Below, piece after piece: positions 1-5,103 of a DNA stretch of 6,795 bases; position 1 is the first letter of the stretch, and every line of letters begins with the position of its first letter. A model generated the notes under the pieces. It did not search any database. It was not told the origin of the DNA and worked only from the letters and a program-made list of their open reading frames with translations. Both the position numbers and the translations under genes were made by a program. The DNA is from Chloroflexota bacterium (GTDB lineage: Bacteria > Chloroflexota > UBA4733): positions 1 through 6,795 of the forward strand of contig JAMDCW010000097.1 of assembly GCA_023489405.1 (NCBI GenBank), read 5' to 3'.

Positions 1-91
1 GGGCCAGAGGGCTCGTTTCATTCGCGGTACGGTCTGAAGGAGTAGTGAGTCCGGTCGGTAAGTTTTTCACTGATCAGGAACTTGCAGCAAT
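1..91. repeat. Left arm of a 91-bp inverted repeat; copy of internal aspS sequence
   Basis: Position i pairs with 2898-i: the reverse complement of 2807-2897 reproduces 1-91 with a single mismatch at 83, and identity is lost from 92 onward. Read on the plus strand from position 3, it encodes the AspRS stretch around residues 351-379 (for example SEGVVSPVGKFFTDQELAA) and then hits a stop at 105-107. Only this short internal piece of aspS is present, at the very edge of the window, and it replaces the end of the isomerase gene. I infer a chimeric junction (amplification or assembly artefact) rather than a natural repeat. The 8 bases at 84-91 (GCAGCAAT) are shared at the junction. Confidence 0.93.
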
Positions 92-669
92 GGCCACGCA
101 TCGGTAAACGGTCGCACTCCGACAATGACAAAGTTCGCCGGATCGAATACCGCCCGCAAATTCGGCGCTGGAATCAGCCGGTGTATCTCTACGCAGCGCT
201 CTCCATCCTCACCGTAAATCTCCCGCTCATTCTCGTGGAGTAGCAAAATCCCTGACGCTTCTCGAGCCGCAATCTCCGTGAAGATCGTCAATCGACGTAC
301 GACCTCGTCTCGATAACGCGCCGGGGGCTCTCCCTTCGGAAGATAGAATGAGAAAATCCGGATATTCCGCGTTCCCACAATACGCGCAACCTCCAGCGCC
401 CGCCGGAAACGCGGTAGCTGCTCCTCAAAAGGCTCCGTGATCTTGGTCTTCCCGAGTGGTGATCCAATGCAAGCAACGTGCACGCCATACTGCGCAAGTG
501 CTGCCATAATCCGCTTGAGGTCCTCGTCTTCGAAATCAAGAACATTCTTCCCCCAAGCCCCCCGCAGATCGATTTGCTGTAGACCTTCACTGCGCACTAC
601 TTCGAGCTGCTCCGCAAAATCGCGCGCAATTTCATCGGCAAACACCGAAAGAGAAATATTCCAACTCAT
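67..669 (-). CDS. Sugar phosphate isomerase/epimerase (xylose isomerase-like TIM barrel), 3' end cut off
   Basis: This is probably a cytoplasmic, divalent-metal-dependent isomerase or epimerase of the AP-endonuclease-2/xylose isomerase-like TIM-barrel family; the substrate is unknown. The first strands are recognisable: SVFADEI near residues 8-14 and IDLRGAWG at 33-40. Two expected metal ligands are visible, Glu146 in LLHENE and Asp176 in FDPANF. Family members usually have about 260-290 residues and carry further His/Glu ligands after this point. Here the frame stops at 200, directly after TDAWPLLQ. Residues 197-200 (VPDQ) and the stop are read from the inverted aspS copy, so the true C-terminus is missing and the gene should be treated as partial. 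The ATG at 667-669 overlaps the kinase stop (ATGA), and an SD (GGAGGAGT, 678-685) lies just upstream. It is co-transcribed with and translationally coupled to the kinase. Confidence 0.82.
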   Translation of the reverse strand: MSWNISLSVFADEIARDFAEQLEVVRSEGLQQIDLRGAWGKNVLDFEDEDLKRIMAALAQYGVHVACIGSPLGKTKITEPFEEQLPRFRRALEVARIVGTRNIRIFSFYLPKGEPPARYRDEVVRRLTIFTEIAAREASGILLLHENEREIYGEDGERCVEIHRLIPAPNLRAVFDPANFVIVGVRPFTDAWPLLQVPDQ

Positions 670-1682
670 CGATCAGGACTCCTCCACACTTCAACGCCTT
701 GTTCCCAAAAGGTCCATCGCAAGGGTACCGCATCATGTTGTGCCAGCTCTCTGCGCACCTCCGCCTCACGCCCTGCAGCACAGCAGAAGAGCAAACAGCC
801 ACCGCCACCAGCTCCTAACGCCTTACCGCCCAACGCTCCGGCACCTTTGGCTATCGCCATAAGTTCATCTACCCGCGCTGTCGTAATACCGGGATCCAAT
901 GCTCGCTGCGCTTGCCAGTTCTCCCCCAACAGGCAGCCAAAGCGATCGATCCCTCTAGCAAGCAAATGGTACGCTCCTTGCTGTGCCAATTCCCCCAGCT
1001 TCGCCAAGGCAGCCACCACTGCTTCATCACGGTGTTTATAGCGATCAGTTACTCGGCTCACCACTGCCCCTGAGATCCGCGATGCCCCGCTATAGCAGAG
1101 TACGAGCCGCTGTTCAAGTTCCCGCAATACCTCTGGAGCTAGCATCAAAGCTCCACCGCTTACGGTATGTTCCCCAAAATGCCAGAGATTTATCCCTCCA
1201 TAAGCCGCCGTGTATTGATCTTGTCGACCACACGCATTCTTCAGCTCCTCTGTCTCCAGAAGTCGAGCCGCCTCCCCCACCTCATCTGCTGGTAACAACT
1301 GTCCTGCCATCGCCGACAGCGCTGCTACCAGTGCCACCCCCACCGCTGCCGAAGAGCCAGTTCCAGAACCAGGTAGCGCATCAGAGCGAACCTCCACCTT
1401 AACGCCACCGTTCGGAGCAAACCGCCGCACCGCTGCTTTCAACAAATCCAGCCGGCCATCATAGACGAGCGCCTCAGGACTCCGCACTTCAATTTGCTCA
1501 CTAAAATCTTCTGATGTCACAACTACTTGTGCTTTCTCCAGTCGCTCTACCGTCACCGTTGCGAACAGTGATATTGCCCCAGCCAGTACGTGTCCCCCGA
1601 GTTCATAAGCTATCGGCGGCACATCCGTCCATCCTCCGGCAAAATCGAGGCGAATAGGTGCTCGAGCACGTAACATCTGCAC
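666..1682 (-). CDS. GHMP-family sugar kinase (fucokinase / heptose-7-phosphate kinase-like)
   Basis: This is a cytoplasmic small-molecule kinase that transfers the ATP gamma-phosphate to a sugar or sugar phosphate. All GHMP landmarks are present. The N-terminal substrate motif RAPIRLDFAGGWTDVPP is at residues 7-23. The glycine/serine-rich ATP loop PGSGTGSSAA is at 104-113. GRQDQYTAAYGG at 152-163 carries the likely catalytic Asp155. The C-terminal motif 3 (GGKALGAGGGGC) is at 285-296. The FAGGWTD signature resembles the kinase half of L-fucokinase and the D-glycero-D-manno-heptose 7-phosphate kinases more than galactokinase or mevalonate kinase, but the substrate cannot be fixed from sequence. 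Length (338) is normal. The GTG at 1682 is chosen because a modest AGGTAAG lies 12 nt upstream; an ATG two codons in (1676) is an alternative. It is the first gene of a two-gene unit with the isomerase (4-base overlap) and is preceded by a possible leader ORF and hairpins. Confidence 0.88.
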   Translation of the reverse strand: MQMLRARAPIRLDFAGGWTDVPPIAYELGGHVLAGAISLFATVTVERLEKAQVVVTSEDFSEQIEVRSPEALVYDGRLDLLKAAVRRFAPNGGVKVEVRSDALPGSGTGSSAAVGVALVAALSAMAGQLLPADEVGEAARLLETEELKNACGRQDQYTAAYGGINLWHFGEHTVSGGALMLAPEVLRELEQRLVLCYSGASRISGAVVSRVTDRYKHRDEAVVAALAKLGELAQQGAYHLLARGIDRFGCLLGENWQAQRALDPGITTARVDELMAIAKGAGALGGKALGAGGGGCLLFCCAAGREAEVRRELAQHDAVPLRWTFWEQGVEVWRSPDR

Positions 1683-1699
1683 AGTGCACGCGTACTTAC

Positions 1700-1747
1700 C
1701 TAGTGAGCGATTTCTTTGATTCGCTCATCGTGGGAGGATAGTAGCAT
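1700..1747 (-). CDS. Candidate 15-codon leader ORF upstream of the sugar kinase
   Basis: On the minus strand TGGGAGGATTTGAATG gives a strong SD (GGGAGG) with ideal spacing to an ATG. The ATG opens the frame MLLSSHDERIKEIAH and ends at TAG (1700-1702), 17 nt before the kinase GTG. An in-frame TGA abuts the ATG upstream, so this is not the tail of a longer gene. The peptide matches nothing I recognise. Its SD is better than that of the kinase, whose weak AGGTAAG overlaps the leader stop. That geometry would suit reinitiation, coupling or attenuation. A 15-codon ORF can arise by chance, so the support is the SD, the position and the overlapping hairpins, not the protein. Confidence 0.35.
   Translation of the reverse strand: MLLSSHDERIKEIAH
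1704..1727. promoter_or_regulatory. Perfect 7-bp dyad over the end of the leader ORF
   Basis: TGAGCGA (1704-1710) and TCGCTCA (1721-1727) are exact reverse complements separated by 10 nt. In a minus-strand transcript this second hairpin spans the last codons of the candidate leader ORF and ends one base before its stop codon, immediately upstream of the kinase SD. Its centre is 30 bp from the centre of the 1731-1760 dyad, about three helical turns. It could be an RNA hairpin or an operator half-pair. Confidence 0.45.
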
Positions 1748-1760
1748 TCAAATCCTCCCA
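1731..1760. promoter_or_regulatory. Perfect 9-bp dyad enclosing the leader-ORF start; possible SD-sequestering hairpin
   Basis: TGGGAGGAT (1731-1739) and ATCCTCCCA (1752-1760) are exact reverse complements around a 12-nt loop. In a minus-strand transcript the 5' arm holds the SD of the leader ORF, the loop holds its ATG, and the 3' arm is formed by codons 3-6 (including two UCC Ser codons). A competing 6-bp stem (GCATTC at 1767-1762 with GAATGC at 1749-1744, as read on the minus strand) would instead leave the SD in a loop. A protein operator on double-stranded DNA is an equally possible reading. The dyad is seen; the function is inferred. Confidence 0.5.
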
Positions 1761-1778
1761 AGAATGCGCGGGTGCATG

Positions 1779-1796
1779 CTCTCAACTCAGTGAGAG
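1779..1796 (+). promoter_or_regulatory. 6-bp dyad in the leader region of the KGG-repeat gene
   Basis: CTCTCA (1779-1784) and TGAGAG (1791-1796) pair around a 6-nt loop. An overlapping GAGAGGT (1794-1800) can instead pair with ACCTCTC (1837-1843), just before the SD of the downstream gene. The two pairings share bases 1794-1796 and compete. The pairings are visible, but the short stems make chance a real possibility. I could not identify a convincing -35/-10 pair for either divergent gene in 1683-1867. Confidence 0.3.
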
Positions 1797-1867
1797 AGGT
1801 CGTTTGTCCCAACATCAGCCCGCATTGATACAGTAGACCTCTCTTGAGGCAGAAAGGAAGTGTAACA

Positions 1868-2128
1868 GTGCGTGAAGATAAGCGCGGCCCTACTCCGGGA
1901 ACACCACAGGCTCGCCACGGCGGCCAGGCGGTCCGTGAGAAATACGGCCCTCAGTTCTATGCTGAGATTGGTCGCAAAGGTGGTGAAACTGTGAAAAATG
2001 AACGTGGCTCCGAGTTCTTCGCTCAGATTGGCCGTAAAGGTGGCGCTTCCACTATGGAACGCCATGGCACCGACTTCTATTCTAGAATCGGTAAGAAGGG
2101 TGGGGAGCACCCACGCCCTAAACCCTAA
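1868..2128 (+). CDS. KGG-repeat stress protein (GsiB-like, hydrophilic)
   Basis: This is an 86-residue, highly hydrophilic, basic and glycine-rich protein built from the KGG (stress-induced bacterial acidophilic) repeat. Three 20-residue units follow each other at residues 23-42, 43-62 and 63-82, with the pattern ERxGxxFYxxIGRKGG, preceded by a partial unit ending ARHGGQAV. The GG pairs fall at 18-19, 38-39, 58-59 and 78-79, an exact 20-residue period. Related proteins include Bacillus GsiB, fungal con-10 and group 1 LEA proteins, which are linked to desiccation, starvation and general stress; a disordered protectant role here is inferred. There is no signal peptide or membrane segment. The GTG at 1868 is chosen because AGGAAG (1855-1860) sits 7 nt upstream; a TTG at 1844 lacks a suitable SD. 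It stands alone on the plus strand, divergent from the sugar-kinase operon and convergent with aspS. Confidence 0.85.
   Translation: MREDKRGPTPGTPQARHGGQAVREKYGPQFYAEIGRKGGETVKNERGSEFFAQIGRKGGASTMERHGTDFYSRIGKKGGEHPRPKP
1934..2113 (+). repeat. Three tandem 60-bp coding repeats (KGG units)
   Basis: Three in-frame 60-bp units (1934-1993, 1994-2053, 2054-2113) encode the 20-residue KGG modules. The nucleotide copies have diverged, but the segment encoding IG(R/K)KGG (such as GATTGGTCGCAAAGGTGG) is strongly conserved between units. Confidence 0.8.
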
Positions 2129-2139
2129 ACATCATTCTC

Positions 2140-2170
2140 TGTGAGGAGAGCCTCGACGCCTCTCCTCACA
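2140..2170. terminator. Bidirectional hairpin between the KGG gene and aspS
   Basis: TGTGAGGAGAG (2140-2150) pairs perfectly over 11 bp with CTCTCCTCACA (2160-2170) across a 9-nt loop. It lies between the convergent stops (TAA at 2126-2128, plus; TGA at 2178-2176, minus), the classic place for a shared terminator. Neither side has a strong U-run (ATTTCTC after it on plus, GAGAATG on minus), so it may stabilise 3' ends or block read-through rather than act as a canonical intrinsic terminator. Confidence 0.6.
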
Positions 2171-2175
2171 ATTTC

Positions 2176-3945
2176 TCACGGCTGATCCTGCATAATCGCA
2201 AGATGTAGGTCCAAGAGCTGCTGCGGATCCACCGGTGATGGCGCTCCAAAAAGTAAATCCTGGGCGCTAGAGTTCTTAGGGAAGGCGATCACTTCTCGAA
2301 TAGACGGCTCGCCAGCAATCAGCATCACGAGACGGTCGAGACCTAGCGCAATACCGCCATGCGGCGGTGCTCCCATATCAAACGCCTCGAGCATGTGGCC
2401 GAATCGTTCCCTGATCTGTTCACCTGACAGTCCAATGAAGCGAAACACCTGCTCCAGATACATACGCTGGTTGATGCGAATGCTGCCACCACCAATCTCC
2501 ATACCGTTCCAGACTACATCGTACTGTTGTGCCATTGCTTTTACTGGGTCACGCATGAGCAGATCATAGTGCTCTGGAATCGGCGCCGAGAACGGATTGT
2601 GCATCGCCTGGTAGCGCTGCTCCTCTTCGTTCCACTCAAACATGGGGAAGCCGGTAATCCAGCAACCAGCCAGCTCTCCCTTATCAATCAACCCGAGTTG
2701 CTCCCCAAGGTCTGTCCGTAAACGTGAGAGTACCTTTGCCACAACTGCTGGCGCATCCGCCACTGCCAGTATCAGATCTCCTAGTTGTGCTCCTGTCGTA
2801 TGGACAATTGCTGCCAGTTCCTGATCAGTGAAAAACTTACCGACCGGACTCACTACTCCTTCAGACCGTACCGCGAATGAAACGAGCCCTCTGGCCCCAT
2901 ACGTTCGTGCTCGCTCTGTCACTTCTTCGATCTCTCGGCGCGACCAGCCAGCACATCCCGGTGCTAGAATGGCCTTGACTTGGCCTCCTCGAGTCACTGC
3001 CGTCCGGAACACCGTAAAGTTGCTCTGTTTCCCATATTGTGTCAGGTCGACGAGTTCCATCCCAAATCGCAAATCAGGATGGTCATTCCCAAACCGTGCT
3101 ATGCTCTCCTCAAAGCTCAAAATCGGAAATGGAGCCTCCCGAAGCCGCAGCGATGTAAACCTCTGTGCCAGCTCGATGAGCAAGCTCTCGATCAACTCCA
3201 TGACATCGCGTTGTTCTACAAAAGACATCTCTACGTCGAGCTGAGTAAACTCCGGCTGGCGTTCGGCACGGCTATCTTCATCTCGAAAACAGCGGGCGAT
3301 CTGAAAGTAACGCTCAAAACCCGCAACCATCAGCAGTTGTTTCAACTGCTGTGGCGACTGCGGCAGCGCATAAAAATCCCCTGGACTCAATCGGCTTGGT
3401 ACTAGAAAATCCCTCGCCCCTTCCGGTGTGCTTTTGATCAGCATTGGTGTCTCAATCTCCAGGAAGCCTTGCGCATCCAGAAAATCTCGAATGCGCTTCG
3501 TAATCTGATAGCGGAGAACAATCGCTCGCTGCAACCGTGGGCGCCGCAAATCAAGATAGCGATACTTCAAACGCACCGCTTCATCAGGCTCTGTTCCATC
3601 CCCAATACTGAATGGCAACTGACTTACTTTATTGAGTACGTGGACATCCAACGCTGCTACTTCAATTTCACCAGTGCTAATTTGCGGGTTCACGGTTCCT
3701 ACTGGACGCAAACGCACGGCTCCCCGAATCGCTACTACACTCTCTATACGTAGGTGCGACACTACTTCGTGGGCTGCCGGTGATTCTGTCGGATCGAATA
3801 CCACTTGTATGATGCCACTGCGGTCACGGACATCGAGAAAAATTAATGCCCCATGGTCTCGCCGCCGTTGCACCCACCCATTGAGCACCACTTCACGTCC
3901 TGCGTCTACACTCCGCAACTCACCGCATTTCGCCGTACGCCGCAT
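2176..3945 (-). CDS. aspS: Aspartyl-tRNA synthetase, bacterial type, non-discriminating signature
   Basis: This class II synthetase attaches aspartate to tRNA using ATP in the cytoplasm. The 589 residues match the family length (E. coli about 590). The N-terminal OB-fold anticodon-binding domain (about 1-105) includes GWVQRRRDHGALIFLDVRDR. Motif 1 lies around 155-172 before TPEGARDF. The flipping-loop QSPQ is at 196-199 and motif 2 is FRDEDSRAERQPEF at 220-233. The bacterial GAD insertion spans about 290-430. GMEIGGGSIR is at 481-490 and motif 3 GLDRL at 535-539. Residue 31 is His and the residue in RPVGTVNP is Gly83. This pair was described in the non-discriminating Pseudomonas aeruginosa AspRS, where discriminating enzymes have Leu and Lys. 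The enzyme may therefore also make Asp-tRNA-Asn for conversion by GatCAB. The ATG at 3943-3945 has a GAGAGGA SD. It is last in the yebC-ruvC-ruvA-aspS unit, 34 nt after ruvA. A piece of this gene is duplicated inverted at 1-91. Confidence 0.97.
   Translation of the reverse strand: MRRTAKCGELRSVDAGREVVLNGWVQRRRDHGALIFLDVRDRSGIIQVVFDPTESPAAHEVVSHLRIESVVAIRGAVRLRPVGTVNPQISTGEIEVAALDVHVLNKVSQLPFSIGDGTEPDEAVRLKYRYLDLRRPRLQRAIVLRYQITKRIRDFLDAQGFLEIETPMLIKSTPEGARDFLVPSRLSPGDFYALPQSPQQLKQLLMVAGFERYFQIARCFRDEDSRAERQPEFTQLDVEMSFVEQRDVMELIESLLIELAQRFTSLRLREAPFPILSFEESIARFGNDHPDLRFGMELVDLTQYGKQSNFTVFRTAVTRGGQVKAILAPGCAGWSRREIEEVTERARTYGARGLVSFAVRSEGVVSPVGKFFTDQELAAIVHTTGAQLGDLILAVADAPAVVAKVLSRLRTDLGEQLGLIDKGELAGCWITGFPMFEWNEEEQRYQAMHNPFSAPIPEHYDLLMRDPVKAMAQQYDVVWNGMEIGGGSIRINQRMYLEQVFRFIGLSGEQIRERFGHMLEAFDMGAPPHGGIALGLDRLVMLIAGEPSIREVIAFPKNSSAQDLLFGAPSPVDPQQLLDLHLAIMQDQP
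2807..2897. repeat. Right arm of the inverted repeat, inside aspS
   Basis: This is the native copy. It lies in frame inside the intact aspS gene, encoding roughly residues 350-380 of the GAD-domain region. The surrounding coding frame is uninterrupted, so this arm is the source and 1-91 is the displaced copy. Confidence 0.93.
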
Positions 3946-3979
3946 CTTAATCCTCTCCGTCTTTACACTCCTGCGATAC

Positions 3980-4570
3980 TTAGCCTTCAGCCTGCTGCAC
4001 GAGAAATGCTGCTGCGGCAGCTAATCGGGCTCCATCATCCGGGATCGCTGCAATTTGCGCCACCTGTAGTGCTCGCTCAGCATCAGCACGTCGGTAGCCC
4101 CATGTCATCAACGCTGTCACCAACTGATCGTCTACGCCGATGGCTGCTTCTTCAGCATCTGTTACAATCCGTCCGATACGATCACGTAACTCTAGTATCA
4201 ATCGTGCGGCCATCCGCCTGCCAATTCCAGGCACCTTTAGCAGTCGACGTTCCTCTCCCCGTCCCAGCACCTGGCGCAATTCAATCGGCGCAAAAACTGA
4301 AAGCAAGCTCAACGCTAATCGTGGCCCTACACCCTGTACCGTGAGTAAGAGTTCGAAAAGCGCGAGCTCATCCGCCGTCTGGAAACCGTACAGGGCGATC
4401 ACATCCTCCCGGAAGTACAGATGTGTCTGTAATTCCACTGTCTCGCCAATTGTGGGTAGCACTTGCAATGTTGATAGGGGTACGACAACTCGAACGTAAA
4501 ATCCCCCGCATAAGATCACCACATGGTCACCACTCACCCGCGAAAGGGTGCCGCGAATTCCTGCAATCAT
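3980..4570 (-). CDS. ruvA: Holliday junction DNA-binding subunit RuvA
   Basis: RuvA tetramers bind four-way junctions and load the RuvB motor for branch migration in recombinational repair. The 196 residues show the full layout. The N-terminal OB-fold (1-62) ends in LYFREDVIALYGF, and its acidic pin residues Glu55 and Asp56 are at the same positions as in E. coli. Two helix-hairpin-helix motifs follow, LLTVQGVGPRLA (75-86) and LLKVPGIGRRMA (110-121). A flexible acidic linker runs to about 145, and the C-terminal RuvB-interacting domain includes ALMTWGYRRADAERAL (153-168). The ATG at 4568-4570 is preceded by GGAAGGA (4574-4580), which sits in the 14-nt gap after the ruvC stop. ruvB does not follow; aspS takes that place, so the motor subunit must be encoded elsewhere. 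Confidence 0.96.
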   Translation of the reverse strand: MIAGIRGTLSRVSGDHVVILCGGFYVRVVVPLSTLQVLPTIGETVELQTHLYFREDVIALYGFQTADELALFELLLTVQGVGPRLALSLLSVFAPIELRQVLGRGEERRLLKVPGIGRRMAARLILELRDRIGRIVTDAEEAAIGVDDQLVTALMTWGYRRADAERALQVAQIAAIPDDGARLAAAAAFLVQQAEG

Positions 4571-4584
4571 GGATCCTTCCGGTC

Positions 4585-5103
4585 TTACAAAGGTTGCCTT
4601 AGCAGATCGGCTATCCTCGATCCACGCTGCTGGCTATGGCAGATTGCCACTGCTAAGGCATCGGCCACATCATCCGGCTCCGGTATTTCTGAGAGCTGGA
4701 GCATCGATGTAACCATACGTTGTACCTGACGCTTCTCGGCCCTGCCAAATCCTACAACGCTTACCTTTACCTGCAATGGTGTATATTCATAGATCGGCAC
4801 CCCGTATTCTGCCGCGCTCAGCAATGCCACACCACGTGCCTGCGCCACCGCAATCACCGTACGTGCATTCTTATTGAAAAAGAGTTCTTCCACAGCAATC
4901 TCGGAAGGTTCAGTTCCGGCTATGACCTCAGTAAGCTGGCGATAAAGTGCGTACAAACGCACACTGGTTGCATCAGTAGGCGACGTCTCCAGACAGCCAA
5001 AACGCACTACCTGCAGATCAGGCCCATCACAATCAACGACACCAAAGCCGAGACGAGCGGAGCCAGGATCAATCCCTAAGATCCGGCGCCGCACCTCACT
5101 CAC
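4585..5103 (-). CDS. ruvC: Crossover junction endodeoxyribonuclease RuvC
   Basis: This Mg2+-dependent dimeric resolvase cuts Holliday junctions symmetrically after RuvAB branch migration. The RNase H-like fold is clear, and all four catalytic acids align with E. coli D7/E66/D138/D141: Asp12 in ILGIDPG, Glu72 in VEELFFNKNA, and Asp145 and Asp148 in DDVADALA. The 172-residue length is normal. The start is GTG at 5101-5103, whose GTGA overlaps the yebC stop by 4 bases. GGAGAGGA (5111-5118) inside the end of yebC serves as SD, so translation is probably coupled to yebC. The 14-nt gap to ruvA supports a shared transcript and a shared junction-processing role. Confidence 0.97.
   Translation of the reverse strand: MSEVRRRILGIDPGSARLGFGVVDCDGPDLQVVRFGCLETSPTDATSVRLYALYRQLTEVIAGTEPSEIAVEELFFNKNARTVIAVAQARGVALLSAAEYGVPIYEYTPLQVKVSVVGFGRAEKRQVQRMVTSMLQLSEIPEPDDVADALAVAICHSQQRGSRIADLLRQPL

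Noticed and set aside
1844..1867. TTG at 1844 as the start of the KGG-repeat protein
   Set aside because: No suitably spaced SD; the eight added residues are not repeat-like, whereas GTG 1868 has AGGAAG 7 nt upstream.
1683..1867. sigma70-like promoter boxes for the two divergent genes
   Set aside because: Only partial matches such as TTGATT and ATAGTA with poor hexamers were found, not enough to place a promoter.
1787..2110. 107-codon minus-strand ORF antisense to the KGG gene
   Set aside because: Its length follows from the repetitive G-rich coding strand opposite. It has no SD or recognisable domain, and the plus-strand frame has a known repeat family and a good SD.
2527..3753. Several plus-strand open frames antisense to aspS
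   Set aside because: They are reverse-strand shadows of an intact, motif-complete aspS and have no start signals or domains.
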